Positions 10,891 through 22,499 of a stretch of 64,000 bases of DNA are shown here, piece after piece. Source of the stretch: Maratus speciosus. Lineage: Eukaryota; Arthropoda; Arachnida; Araneae; Salticidae. The notes under the pieces were generated by a model. The model saw nothing but the letters and a program-made list of their open reading frames with translations, made no database searches and was not told the origin of the DNA. Numbering within the stretch: the stretch's first letter is position 1; each line of letters opens with the position of its first letter. The stretch lies in assembly GCA_963932465.1 (NCBI GenBank), contig OZ010800.1, forward strand, positions 34,710,352-34,774,351, in the 5' to 3' direction. The position numbers were made by a program, and so were the translations under genes.

Positions 10891-12037
10891 CAGTACAGGA
10901 CCTATTATCCGGAATCCTCGGGACCGAAGGCTTTCCGGATTTTGAAATTTTCCGGATTTCGGATCCTCCTGAATTCCGTCAAAAAAGCGCAAAAAAACAC
11001 AAATTTCTTCAAAGGATCGAAAAAGCTACCCGGCAGTTTCGTCAAAAGATCCCGAAAAAAAAATGCAAATTTCGTCAGAAGATCGCGAAATAACGAAATT
11101 TCGTAAAAGGATCGCGAAAAACAAGCAAATTTAGTCGAGGGATCGTGGGAAAAAATGCAAATTTCGTCAAAGACTCGCGAAAAAACACAAACTTTTTCCA
11201 AAACCACAAAAAAGCGCAAATTGCGTCAAAATATAGCAAAAAAAAAAAAAAAAAAATCGTCAAAGGATCGAAAAAGATCCCCGAAATTTCTTCAAAAGAT
11301 CGAAAAAAAAAACCCCACACATTTCGTCAAAATCTCGCGAAAAAATGAAACTTCGTAAAAGAAATCGTGAAAAACATGCAAATTTAGTCAAAGGATTGCA
11401 GGAAAAAAAGCAAAATTTGCCAAAATCTCGCGAAAAAAACGCAAATTTCGTCAAAATATAGCGGGAAAAAAAATTCTTCAAAGGATTGCAAAAGAACCCT
11501 TAATTTCGCCAAAAGATCTCATAATCTCTTAAAAACGCGAATTTCGTTAAAGTATCGCAGAAGAAACTCATAATTAGTGCCGATAGGGGGGGGGGGTCCC
11601 CCTCTCACCCTCTTCTGTAAACTTTCAAAAAATTTACTGTGAATTTCAGATTATTTTTAAACTCAGAATCACACCTGATTCTTGTAACACAATTGTGTAG
11701 CCATAATATTTTGTCGAAGTGAGAGGGAGGGTGTGAAATATCTGACGATTTTTTTTAAAAACGAATCGTAATATAAATTAATTTTAAACTAAAATTTGAC
11801 AGAAAAAGGACTTTTTTTCTAATTTCTGGGGGGGGGGGCCGTGTTCCCCCCTCACTGATGTAACATATTTTAGTGGTTACACATTACAACACAATACACC
11901 AAAAAAAGATTAGAAATCTGTAAAATTTTCGAAAAATTTCAGAAATTGCAAAATTTTAGTAAAAATTTACATATTTAGAAAATTTTCAAAATTATTTTTT
12001 CCGGATTTCGGAATTCCAGATAATGGGTCCTGTACTG
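10891..12037. mobile_element. pogo/Tigger-like element carrying a minisatellite
   Basis: Inverted termini CAGTACAGGACCYATTATCY followed by GGAAT are flanked by TA (10889-10890 and 12038-12039). The TTATCCGGA motif is typical of pogo/Tigger ends, and ATTTTCCGGATTTCGGA-type blocks recur just inside both ends. The 1147-bp interior lacks a transposase. About 600 bp of it is a minisatellite (separate entry), followed by G-run/C-run-containing unique DNA. Confidence 0.78.
10970..11570. repeat. ~31-bp minisatellite (TTTCGTCAAAGGATCGCG)
   Basis: About 18-20 degenerate copies of a unit like AATTTCGTCAAAGGATCGCG plus an A-run. Short overlapping ORFs on both strands here come from the repeat and have no domain content. 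A related array lies outside any recognisable pogo element at 20935-21600. Confidence 0.75.
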
Positions 12038-12039
12038 TA

Positions 12040-13020
12040 GTAAAATATAGTAGTATAGGCTTGTTTACGCGTAGATGTAATAGTTTTTCTATTTATTGAA
12101 CATCATACTGTATATTATTCATAATTTAAACTAGCCTAAAAGTAGAACTTTTGTTTATACAAAAAGTTTAACATAAAAGAAGGTAGAGGGAGGAATGGAA
12201 CATGTTTAATTCTTTCTTTTTAATAAGATGAATGTAAACTGCTAATATGCAAATATTTTTAGAAGGTAATATATTAATTATAACATTATAAATATATTCA
12301 TTTACTTCAAAACATAAATAAATTGAACTGATGATTTTTTTAATGCTATCTCTGATTGACAATCCTAAATTTTCCTCCCAGTGATGAAGTTACTGAAATT
12401 TGATATTGTAGCACAGACATCAACCTACAATCTTTGTTAGACTGTATATATAGCCAACAATAGACTATTTGCCCCTTATCATACATTGTTTTATAGCTGT
12501 CCCATACCTCCCTATTAGTGGGAAGGTATGGGACACATTTTGAAATTTATAATTTCTTTATAAAATTGTTTCTGCAAATTATGTTTCTATATTGTTCAAG
12601 GACATTAGAGAGTGTTTCATTTTGTATTCTATCTATCAAAATTTTGTTTATGTGTCAAATAAAGTTGATTTTCTTATTTTTGTAAAAAGCATCACATTCC
12701 TCCCCACTCTCCCCTCAAGGTCAAGTAAATAATAATTACTGTATAATTAAATATGCATAATAAAGATGAGATACATTTTCCAGGAATTATTCAATGGAAC
12801 TTTCCTCATAAAGGTATCATATTAATTCACATCAAAGTCGTAAAGTAAGGAAGTTTTATTTCAGGTTTAGCCAGTCTTAATAATAATAAAAGCTTGATTA
12901 ATACATAAATATATTTGATAAAAAGATTGTGATTACCAATTATCAGCAATATCTTGATTTTTTTCAGAAATAAATTTATACTTTCTTCACGAAAAAACAA
13001 TGAGTACTCAGAGCCTTGTA
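12040..13020. other. unannotated AT-rich DNA with one hairpin
   Basis: No ORF of note. A short inverted repeat lies at 12498-12535: TGTCCCATACCTCCC pairs with GGGAAGGTATGGGACA around a 7-nt loop. It could be a terminator-like stem only by shape; more likely it is a decayed fold-back repeat. Confidence 0.5.
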
Positions 13021-13022
13021 CT

Positions 13023-13696
13023 CAGAGCCCGATCAAGCTGAAGTTGGGCCCAGGTCCTGTTAAAAAGTTGGGCCCCCCTACTTCCCCATTCCCGGCGACA
13101 CTTTCAGAAAAAAAGTAGGTTTACTTGATGAGCTGACAAAACTGTTTGGGTGAAAGTTTCAAGTTTACAAAAAAAAATTTAACTTACAAGAATAATAAAA
13201 AAAAAATGAATTACCGTCCACTTTCTCAAATAAGCATTTGCATAATTCACAAACATCTATGATCTACAGTTAATGTTGCAGAATAAATGAGGACGTCTTT
13301 TTCAAAACTCGCGTTATCCAAAATCATAAAAATTGTGTTTTCCCATATAGTCTAGTAACCACTTTAAACTATAATTCTGACATTGTAAAATCCTCGTTTA
13401 TATTGAAACCAATAGACACAGTATGCAGTTTTTGGAATTTTCCCCAAATTTGATTTTCTGGATACGGCAAGTTTGGAAAAGTATAGGTACTCAAATTGAA
13501 AAGGACATTTACAGAAAAATTAAATATGGAAGTTTTTTATTACAGTAAAACTTTGTTTTTACGTCAGGGACCAAAATATAAAACGGAAACATTGGAAAAA
13601 CTTAAATTGTGAGAAAATACACACAAATTTGTGGGCCCCTGAAATTGGTGGGCCCAGGGCCGAGGCCCCGGAGGCCCGTGCATTAATCAGGCCCTG
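13023..13696. mobile_element. hAT-like MITE (CAGRGCCYGATYAA ends)
   Basis: The left end reads CAGAGCCCGATCAA and the right end, reverse-complemented, reads CAGGGCCTGATTAA. The flanking octamers are CTTGTACT and CTTGTACC, a 7/8 match expected for an aged hAT target duplication. GC-rich GGGCCC blocks lie near both ends. No transposase; 674 bp. Confidence 0.7.
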
Positions 13697-13756
13697 CTTG
13701 TACCACTATTTTCAAATAGTGACTTTTTCCTTATTTAATAAATTTATATTAAATAA

Positions 13757-13880
13757 GGTAAAAATGGTACTTTTTAGTTAGCCGGTCGCCAGTGTTATGT
13801 ATTCAAGTATATATACATATATATGTATGTATATCTAACACTGGCGCCCGGCTAACCGAAAAGTACCGTAAAAATTACCA
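13757..13880. mobile_element. fold-back element with ~45-bp arms
   Basis: GGTACTTTT..GTTAGCCGG.CGCCAGTGTTA on the left is mirrored by TAACACTGGCGCCCGGCTAAC.GAAAAGTACC on the right, and the GGTAA..TTAC ends extend the pairing. The loop is a TATATACATA run. A separate short palindrome (CCTTATTTAATA with TATTAAATAAGG) abuts the left arm at 13729-13758. The family is not identified. Confidence 0.55.
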
Positions 13881-13883
13881 TTC

Positions 13884-15800
13884 CGATATAGTAATAGTTA
13901 CAAGGACTGTGTACACACTTTATATCACACATATGTTGTCATGAAGGGCTTAACATTACAATACATTTTGTAATGTATTTTTGTACCAATTTATATTTAT
14001 TATCAACTACACGGTAGCAGAAAGTTAGAGATAGGAGTCGCAGATTTTTTTTTTTTTTTGTTTGCAGGTTATTTTTCTATTGAACCCTTATTTCGCTTTA
14101 TATTATGTTTGGCTCTTTCTTACTTAATACAAAAACTTAAGATTATTATTAGTAAAATTAATAAAATGCATAATAACATTTTTAAAAAAAGTGATCGTTT
14201 GATTAACACTTCGATTGTAAAACTTGCAACCTGTCAAACCTGTTTTACCTGCAGATTATTTTCTGCCTCTGAAGTATCTGTTGCAGACACTTGGAAGATT
14301 TTCTGCTATTGGGTCAACTACTAAAAGTACACTTATTAAAAGTATGTACTAACTTTATTTGGTGAAATTGGTTGTCGGGATAATCAGGTAGTACCAAAAG
14401 AAGTAGTAGTATGAATTTCATGCCCTGTCAATTTTCACACTGATCACACTGCCAGTACAGATAAAATTATGGGGGGGAAGGGACAAGAAGGGTAAGGTAA
14501 TTTCATATTTATTAATTAAACAACAATAATAATAAACCAAGTTTTAATTTGTATGAATTTACAAAACATTTAATTTTTAAATAATTCTTATTTTGATTTC
14601 ATTTTTTCCAATTTACTATTAATAACTAAAAGTATTGATGGGCAATTTTAAAATTAACAAGCTAACTGATAAGCATTTAAGGCTCATGATTTTATAGGCT
14701 GTGCTTAATATAACGGTAGCACTTCAGGGAGATGGAGTTTGACACTTGATATCTTAAGATATCTCTAGGGAGAGGGAGAAGATTCATTTTCGATATTGTT
14801 ACCATTTTTGATCCAACCAAAATATTCATTTTTCTATTTGTAACTGTTTCTTTACATCAAAATATTCAGTTATCTATTTTTATGAAAATACTAAGTTATT
14901 ATTAAAATCATTAAATGATTATATATACAATTATTTCATTCTGAAATGTGGAATACCTCAACGTTTGGCTTTCCTATTTTTTTTTATATATATTTGCATA
15001 TAATCTGCTGTTGGAGAAACCAGATAGTACGTTTGAAGTGATACTTGTGCTTATTAGTAAAATAAAGAGGAAGAATGTTGTCTATCTGTTTTGTTGATAA
15101 GAGCGGCAAGAAACAATATATCTGTTGAATACATTATGTAACAAAGAGCTATTTTTAAATACTTTTAAAAAGTTTTATTGATATAAACTTATTTTATATT
15201 TAATATAGTGATATTTTACATACCTACTCTTTCTTCTTTATTAGAAAATTTTATAAATAACAGATATATAACAATATATTTACATATAACTGAAAATATG
15301 TAAAAACAAAATGAAAGGAAAAAAAAATAAAAAGAACTTTGAGACACTGATAACAATATGATTAGTGATGGAAGGGTGGAACATAATCCAGGAATGATAA
15401 TGTAAGATATTGTAAAGGCCGGAAAGATTACAAAATTACTATAAAGTTGGTAACGTTATATATGTACAGCCTCTTAATATTAAAAGCTTTGCCGATTCTC
15501 AATCAGCTGGCAAAATGACATACGAAAATTAATTTCTACTGTAAATATATGTTTATTTTCAATAAATAATTTTTTTATTCTTCACTACACATAGCAAATT
15601 TATTTTTTGAGATGTATACATGCACATGATTTAGTGGGTTTTTTTTGCAGAAAAACTTTTAAATAATTACTTGTGTTTGAAGACAGTTTTTAAATTTTAC
15701 ATATAGCAGCTACTATAAATATAGGAATAGCGAAAAGGGAGTTTGTGCAATAAGGATAAGATATTCTCAAATAAATTTAATGAAGGACATTACAATTATA
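13884..15800. other. AT-rich DNA, no gene seen
   Basis: An 88-codon open frame at 14058-14324 has no recognisable domain or initiation context and follows a poly-T run. I regard it as chance. A GATATCTTAAGATATC palindrome lies at 14748-14763. Nothing else can be supported. Confidence 0.5.
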
Positions 15801-15808
15801 CAATTATT

Positions 15809-16015
15809 GGCACAGATGTCATATTCGCCCCATATTGGTGCGATTTTTTTTCGGTTGCCAATTTGGCGAAAACATCAACAGCATAAACAACATAATCTGG
15901 GTTACCACATCAAGCAAAATAACGGCACTTTGGCACCAGTTAAGTACCCGTTGCGTATATGACATTGGCGTCAGAAAAAAATCGTGCCAATACGGGCGAA
16001 TATGACATCTGTGCC
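15809..16015. mobile_element. Merlin-type MITE, 207 bp
   Basis: Inverted termini GGCACAGATGTCATATTCGC followed by CC, flanked by the exact 8-bp duplication CAATTATT (15801-15808 and 16016-16023). The core CAGATGTCATA matches the ends of the larger Merlin elements, and the interior word AATAACGGCACTTTGGCACC is shared with the element at 34445-34962. Non-coding. Confidence 0.8.
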
Positions 16016-16464
16016 CAATTATTATTGTTTAAATATGAATATTATTTAACATAACATATGATAAAACATTTTTTTCTCCTTAAAATAAGAGTGAAGGTTG
16101 AATGCATTTTTTTTTTTAACTTAAAATGCAATTTTTTAGGAATATATTAAAGAGACACCTTTTGAATATAAAGCTTTTTTAAATAGACTTTTAACAATTC
16201 TAATATAATTGAAAAAAAAAAAAAAGGGCTTAGATGCCGTATGTTCCCTCCGCCGTTGTTGTTTTGAAATGTTTGGCGATTTTTTGTTGGCGTGTTGACG
16301 GTGGTTATGGATATGGCAACCTCGATATGTTGAATGTCGTGTGACGTGTCGTTCTGGCAACCGAGAAGTTAATGTTGGAATATTGTGAATGTATTTTGAT
16401 ATCGTATTGTATAGTTCTGCCTTTTTATTTTTATGTGAAATTTATTGAATGTATTTGATTAACT

Positions 16465-16641
16465 ATGTTTTCTGTAGTCCGTTTAAACGCTGATGTTGAA
16501 ATAATTAGGAAATATGAGGAAATTTTGACAAGAAAAGAAGGTTTGTTTATAGTTTGTGAATACGTATTGATAAGCCTATTTAGGAAAATGTCGGCGATAA
16601 TTTTTCGAGCTGGATCTTTCAAGAAAGCAGATGTTTGTTAA
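16465..16641 (+). pseudogene. 58-codon ORF in Merlin element, possible transposase remnant
   Basis: An open frame starting ATGTTTTCTGTAGTC and ending TAA lies where the sister element encodes its transposase N-terminus. It is rich in charged and helical residues (for example EIIRKYEEILTRKE near residues 12-25) and contains R-A-G-S-F near residues 48-52, which could be a degraded version of the R-x-G-S-W/F motif of the ISXO2-like family. It lacks the cysteine pairs of the zinc ribbon. Identification is weak. Confidence 0.25.
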
Positions 16642-16677
16642 GGTATGTTGATAATTTTATGTATTTTACTGCTTTTG

Positions 16678-17218
16678 AGTTTTTTACATTTTGTGATTGC
16701 TAGAAAGCGAAAATTGCTGAATTTTGAGAATTCTATATCGCAAGAAATGCTGAATTCGGCGATTTTTTTTTCGGAAAATGTGCGCAAAGCCCACATACAA
16801 CGATTGCTGGTTGCCATTTTAGCGAATTTTGTTTTTTATGTGTATTTTTGCTTTAAAAGTTTTTTATATTTTGAGATTGCTAGAAAGCGAAAACTGCTGA
16901 ATTTTGAAAATGCTATATCCGAGAAATGCTGAATTCGGCGATGTTTTTTTTTTCGGAAAATGTGCGCGAAGCGCACATACAACGATTACTGGTTGCCATT
17001 TTAGCGAATTTTGTTTTTTATGTGTATTTTTGCTTTAAAAGTTTTTATATTATGAGATTGCTAGAAAGCGAAACTGCTGAATTTTGAGAATGCTAGACCT
17101 CGAGAAGTGTTGAATGCAGTGATGTTTTTTTTTTCGGAAAATGTGCGCGAAGCGCACATACAAGGATTACTGGTTGCCATTTTAGCGAATTTTGTTTATT
17201 ATTTAGATTTTATTTTCG
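16678..17218. repeat. three tandem copies of ~179-bp unit
   Basis: Each unit contains GATTGCTAGAAAGCGAAA, then GCTGAATTYKGMGA, TCGGAAAATGTGCGC, CACATACAACGATT and TGGTTGCCATTTTAGCGAAT. Copies begin near 16682, 16861 and 17040. The 95-codon frames spanning them are repeat-derived and frameshift between copies. Confidence 0.75.
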
Positions 17219-17584
17219 TTAAGCCAAACATGCGTATAAACCGGTGCTTGGCGACATTTACTACTTGGCGGAAAAAGGGTTTTCACGCCAAGAAAATTCC
17301 AAGATGGCGGCCGGGGGGAACTTATGACATCTGTTCCAAAAAAAGATTTCTGTTTGAATGTTATTTTAAAATTACAACAGAAAATCATCTGTAAATATAT
17401 ATATATAGACGCTAAAAGGGATAAACAATATACCTACATTTTGATAAATACATTTTAATGAAATGATCTACATGTTTTATGCGCTACGCACAGCATATAT
17501 ATTTTCAAATGAATGTAATTTGTTGAAGGTCAAAGTCTGTTTTGATTTGTAAATCAGTCCACAGCAAGGGGGTGGTGGTGATTT

Positions 17585-18435
17585 TAAAACTTTAAGTATA
17601 CATTCCTTATTTTTTGAAGACTTTAAGAAAAAAAGTTAAAATTTATTTTTACAAGCTTAAAATAATTAAACATAAAAACAAAATTGTGTTTAAGACTTAA
17701 GTGTTTTTAATTATAAAAACACTAGTATAGCCTCGATCATAATTAAAAATGTTTTATTATAATAAAATATGTTCCTAAACACTTATTCCTACAAAAACTC
17801 CTTACACTTTCTCGATTTCGTATTTTATGGTTCATTTACATTACCATTACGTCAATCCTATGTGTTAAAAGTATATAAACGGAACTGCAGTTATGTTATC
17901 AAAATACATTTGAAAATTCGCGATGGTTACGAAATGTGAAACGATATGTTATAACATGTTTTAAGTAAATCATGTTTATAGAAGTTAGTTTAATTTAAAG
18001 ATGTAGCATGCTGTATAACATAATTAAACAAAATAGCGTTGAATCAAATATCATCTTTTCCCCATGGGTAACTTACACAGAAATCTTAAATATAAGACAG
18101 TACAGAAGAAAAAAAAACACTACAGTAAGAACGATTTAAATAATAATGATGTATACTAATAAGTAAAAGTAATGGCAAACTTACCGCATTTTCTGTAAAT
18201 GTTAGAAACGTAGAAAACTTGACACAACGAAAGCTTTCAAAACAGACGCCATTGAGAGACCCTACGCGCCTACGCTGGCCGTGAAAAGAAATAAGTTGCG
18301 CATGCGCAAAAATTGTACTGATCATAATGATTTCCGAACATGGGTTGGCTACACGATTATCACGAAAACCTTTGCAGGATAGTTAGAAAGTAAAGCAAAA
18401 ACGACCCTTTTCGGAAACCTTACATGCTATCTGGG
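17585..18435 (-). repeat. dispersed repeat copy A (inverted partner at 31188-32106)
   Basis: About 850 bp that aligns in inverted orientation with 31188-32106 over nearly its whole length, with small indels. Shared blocks include GGTTCATTTACATTACCATT, a TTATAACATGTT palindrome, GCATGCTGTATAACATAATT, and the end CCCAGATAGCATG. Read on the minus strand it carries a perfect TTGCGCATGCGCAA palindrome (18296-18309), about 107 nt before ATGCG|GTAAGT (18189-18179). It may be a mobile element or a duplicated promoter/first-exon segment; no coding sequence follows. Confidence 0.6.
18179..18309 (-). promoter_or_regulatory. promoter-like segment with NRF1-type palindrome and ATGCG|GTAAGT
   Basis: On the minus strand, TGCGCATGCGCA (exact match to the NRF1/nuclear-respiratory-factor consensus YGCGCAYGCGCR) precedes a stretch ending TTCTAACATTTACAG|AAAATGCG|GTAAGT. 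The last part reads either as a start codon followed at once by a strong splice donor, or as a branch-point/acceptor, an 8-nt exon and a donor. Both features are kept in the inverted copy at 31366-31492, though the palindrome there is shortened to GCGCATGCG. No gene body was recognised. Confidence 0.3.
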
Positions 18436-18980
18436 GACAGTGTCAGGTCAAAAGTGTAAAACTTTTTGGCATCCTAACTTCTTACAAAGATTAAAAACGC
18501 CTTTAATCTTGCTGGAAACTTTTATAGGGACAGGGGCATTGCATGAGACGTAAGCCTAGCATTATCTATGTCAAAGTCTTGTAGCTGAAATTTTGCCGGA
18601 TGATAAATATCAGATAATACATGCTATACACAAGTACATACCCACGAAAGTTTTTCAGAATGTGACTCTATGACTTCTTAGGGATCACCGGGAGAGAACC
18701 AAGAAATTTTGGAGGAAAGTTCATATAAATAATTATTATAATATTATAAATAATTACAATATTCATTAATAATTCATGTTTTTACCTCAGAATGTTTCCA
18801 ATGTATTAGGTAAAGCAATACACTAAATTTTGTCAAGATGATAAAAATTATATTATCCTGATGCGGCTGTAATAATAAAGATAGGTGCTTGTCTGTCTTC
18901 GTGTGTGTGTATACGCGCGAGCACTGACCTCTGAAAAAAACAATGCAGTCCTCACAGCCGCAAGATTTGACAGGAAAGTA

Positions 18981-20051
18981 CAGTCCTGGAAGAAAAAAAG
19001 TAAACACCCCCTACTAACTCCTCAAGAAATTATCGTAGAAGAAAGTTACTGGCACCGAACGATTGGAAATAAAGTCTACTTTTAAATGATGTACATAAAA
19101 TTCGCTTAGGGGGCCATATACATATTAAAACGAATCTAAACTTAATTTTTTTCAATGACAATACCCAATTTTAACGAGGTATTTCAAATCTTCAGTTTAA
19201 ATTATGCCTAGACACCGAATTTCAAGTCATTTGAATGATAAGTTTTAATTATAAACATTTAAAATTTAGTGCTTCTAATGTTCAATTACATTTTCATATT
19301 TTCATTAATATCTCCAGAAATTATGCTCCTAATGTGCTACTTTTTTTGTAGCAATAATACTAATATACCCAAACATAAATACGCTGAATTTGCAATTTTT
19401 ATAATTTTATGATATGAATTATGAATTATGAAATTAATATTCAAAAAAGTTATGAATTGCAACCTACAATTTTTTTGATGGATTTAGATTTATTAAGTCC
19501 TGCTTTATGGAAATCCAAAGTTTCACATTTTTCTTCCAAGTAGTTTTCAAATTATTCTTAAAAAACGACAAAATGATGGTTTAAGGGGCCTTCTATAATA
19601 GAAGTGACTAGATATTTTGAAATTTCTTCTGCTGTCCTGTAATCTAGCAGGCTTCATGGACTTCTTAAGGTGCCTTGGTCAAGATGGGAGCTCTCTCGGT
19701 TAACAATCGAGTTCCGAACTTCAATTTGGATACAGCCCTTAAAATAGGCTCGTTTTAAAATAATTAATTTCTCAGAAACGTATGGTACGAATTGCATAAA
19801 AATTTGTTTTTAGGCTAATTGAAGGGTGTAGAGTTCATTTATGCTCCCAGAATTGTGCACTGCTATTGAAAAAAACAAAGTTATGGTTCGTTTTAATATG
19901 TGGATGGCCCCCTAAGGAAATTTTATCTATATCATTTAAAAGTAGACTTTATTTCCAATCGTTCGGTATCAGTAACTTTCTTCTACGATAATTTGTTGAG
20001 GAGTTAGTGTGTGTGTGTGGGGGGGGGGGTTCCTTTTTTTTCCCACGACTG
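18981..20051. mobile_element. Tc1-like non-autonomous element with ~175-bp inverted termini
   Basis: The termini read CAGTCSTGG followed by an A-rich run, C-run, and ACTAACTCCTCAASAAATTA. They stay alignable, inverted, for about 175 bp (18981-19155 and 19875-20051), including CCGAACGATTGGAAATAAAG and TTAGGGGGCCAT. TA flanks both ends (18979-18980 and 20052-20053). CAGT(G/C)CTGG ends with TA targets are typical of Tc1-like elements. No transposase is present in 1071 bp. Each terminus has its own expansion: a CACACACAC run on the right. Confidence 0.75.
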
Positions 20052-20059
20052 TACCTGTT

Positions 20060-20930
20060 TGCCTGAAGTCATGCATATCGAAGACAATTTCTGGAATTTT
20101 TCAATTAATTTTTCATGCGAATTTTTTTCAAATTAGTAAAAAAGAATCCGATTTATATATTTTATCCAGTAAACTTTGTCTTCTTTTCAATAAAGTTTTT
20201 TCGAGATTCTTAGAGCGATTTTCAATTTGTAACAATTATTTAATGTTATTTTTAGAGGGTTTTTTCGCGTTCCTAAAAGAAATCCGGTTTAAATATTTTA
20301 CCCAATTAGTTAATATCGTTCCCTGCTGTCCTTTAATCTTTTCCGAATTTTTAATGCGATTTATAACGGGTTTTTTTTTGCATTTTGAGGCGAGTTTGTG
20401 ACTTTTTTTGAAACATAAAAAACTCTCCGGTAATTTTTACAATTGCCGTGATTAAATTCAAATTGAAAGAATGTCAAATCAGGTCTCATAAGAAAGCTGA
20501 AAATTTAATTTGGCTCGGAAAAAAAAAATCGCGATAATTCAAGATTCGTTTGTTTCGAGACGGAAGTGGTCGTAGCTTGGTCGGGGGTACGTTGCCAAAT
20601 GCAGCCCCCCCCCACACCCAATCCTAGATTTCTTTAATTCTGTGTTCGTTTAAAAAAAAGCAACCAGCGAAACTCCAATAGTAATGAAGTTTTCTTTGAG
20701 GGGCAGAGTTTGAAATAACGTGCGGGATTGCGTGATTTGTGCACAGAAAAGGAAAGATCCGTATAATAAAAAATGCTGTGCAGTATTTCCACCCTTAAAA
20801 TTCTTTCACAGATCTGTGATTCTTCAGTGAGTATTTAAAAAAAAAATTAAGTCCGCGATTTTTATTTCTTTTGTGAAACTTCTTAAAATCAATTCGTGAC
20901 CCTATCCCGGAAAAATTTAAGAATTTCTTC
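20060..20930. repeat. degenerate minisatellite-like DNA
   Basis: On the minus strand, words such as GCGAAAAAACCCTC, CCGGATTTCTTTTAGGAACG and AATCGCATTAAAAATTCGG resemble the TTTCGTCAAAGGATCGCG minisatellite that follows in plus orientation, suggesting a diverged inverted arm (20060-20420). The rest, 20420-20930, is AT-rich with a poly-C tract near 20606-20616. The 130-codon open frame at 20009-20401 begins in the Tc1-like terminus and is not a credible gene. Confidence 0.35.
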
Positions 20931-20934
20931 AAAC

Positions 20935-21600
20935 GAGCGTGAAAAATATCGTGAATTCCGATAAAAGAGTGCAGAAAGAAATCGCGAATTTCGTCAAAGA
21001 TTGCGCAAAAAAATCAAGAATTTTGATAAATGATTGACGAGAAAATGTTGCAAATTTCCTCAAAAAGTCGCGGAAAAGAGCAGAGAATTTTGTTAATTGG
21101 TACGGAAAGATATCGAAAATTTTCTCGATTGGTAGCGCAAAACTATCGCGAATTTCGACAAATGATCCTTGTAAAAAAAATCAATTTCGTGAATAGGCCG
21201 AAAAAAAAAAAAAAAAAAAATTCGTCAAAGGATCCCGGAGAAAAAGAGAATTTCGTCGAAGGATCGCAGAAAGAAAATGCGAATTTCGTCTAAAGATAAC
21301 GGAAAGAAAAAGCGAATTATGTCAAAAGATCGTGTAAAGAAAACACGAATTTCATCGAAGGATCGTGCTAAAGACATCCCAATTTCGTCTAAATATCGCG
21401 GTAAAAAATGCGAATTTCATCAAAGGATCGCGGTGAAAAACACGAATTTTGTCAAAGGTTAGTGTTGAAAAGTGCAGATTTCGACAAAAAATCGCGTAAA
21501 GAAAGACGTGAATTTCGTCAAATGATTTTGGGAAAAATTGTAAATATTATGTAATGATCGCAGAATAAAGTCGCGAATTTCATCAAAATTTAAAGCACTG
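20935..21600. repeat. ~31-bp minisatellite, second locus
   Basis: About 20 degenerate units of the type GCGAATTTCGTCAAAGGATC, GCGGAAAGAAAA. It is the same family as the array inside the pogo-like element at 10970-11570, but no pogo termini flank it here. It generates lysine/serine-rich overlapping short ORFs with no domain. Confidence 0.7.
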
Positions 21601-22499
21601 GGCTAAAATATTGAAACAGGATCCTTTTCCTAGTTTCAAAAGAACTCCGCGAAACGAGAAGAAATTCCAAAAATCGCGTTAAAATTTTCAGAGGAAAAAA
21701 TTACTGTATTGACTTGAAAGACTGCAACCATATTCCTTTTAAAATATGTCAAAATATGGTCGCGAAACACGAAATTCAACCAACCAACCAACTTCAGATT
21801 AATTTTAATTTTCTGTGTTATTATTTCTCGTTTTCAAAGGAGGCAGGGTCTGTGCACCCCCCACCTTTCCCCCGGCTAATCGCCTTTTACAATTACTGTT
21901 TCATCTGCATTCCCTTTCAAATTTTTTTGTTCATTCTAGATTTTAGACTGCGAAATCAAAGAGACAAATAATTTCTGTTTCTATCCTCGTCAAGAACTTA
22001 CCTTAATTTCTCATGAAATTGCAGAAATATGCAATAAAAAAAAACGGTGTTAAAAAAAGAAAAAAAAAAAGAAGTCAAAGTGGGATTATAAAATCTGCTT
22101 TTTGGCTTACTACGACTAATACAGATTCTTGTAAATATTCTAGTTTTAAAAAAAGATAAAGAACATAATTTAAAACAAGTGGGTAAGTGTGATTACAGAT
22201 CGCACAAAGGGTTTCGTTTAATATTCCTTTCAAAACACTTTATCTTTTTGAAAAATCTGTTAGTTCCACATTTCGCAACCAGGGGGCACACTCGATTCTA
22301 AACAAACATCTATCTGAACGAAAACCCGTTTTACATACTATCCGTAGATATATTAGTCGAGGGGATTGGGCCCATAACACCCGAGATCAGTAGGCGCTCC
22401 TGGCGGTAAAAAATGGAACTAAAATATGTAAGGCTATGGTGCATAATATGAAAGAAGGGCCAAAGGGGTGTCGGAAAAAGTTGGAAAATTTCTCCCCGG
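21601..22499. other. unannotated DNA, no gene seen
   Basis: AT-rich single-copy-looking sequence with A-runs near 22035-22070. An 85-codon open frame at 21714-21971 has no recognisable domain. No inverted termini were found. Confidence 0.45.

Larger units (their letters stand above)
16227..17337 (+). mobile_element. Merlin-type element with internal triplication
   Basis: The left end is GGCTTAGATGCCGTATGTTC and the right end, reverse-complemented, is GGAACAGATGTCATAAGTTC. The exact 8-bp duplication is AAAAAAAG (16219-16226 and 17338-17345). The 3' ~120 bp (TTCGTTAAGCC..., CTTGGCGACATTTACTACTTGGCG..., CCAAGATGGCGG) is shared with the element at 8910-10124. The interior contains a 58-codon ORF (16465-16641) and three tandem copies of a ~179-bp unit. 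No complete transposase. Confidence 0.8.

Noticed and set aside
10905..11481. Overlapping ORFs on both strands of the minisatellite (Phe-rich on minus, Lys-rich on plus).
   Set aside because: They arise from a degenerate ~31-bp repeat and have no domain or codon bias.
16645..17394. Two 95-codon ORFs with hydrophobic segments (possible membrane proteins).
   Set aside because: They span the 179-bp tandem units of a Merlin element and are shifted between units.
18774..19085. Short ORFs on both strands near a GTGTGTGTAT/GCGCGAGC stretch.
   Set aside because: They overlap each other and the start of the Tc1-like element; no domain content.
20009..20401. 130-codon ORF.
   Set aside because: It starts inside the G/T-rich terminus of the Tc1-like element, crosses the element boundary and has no recognisable domain.
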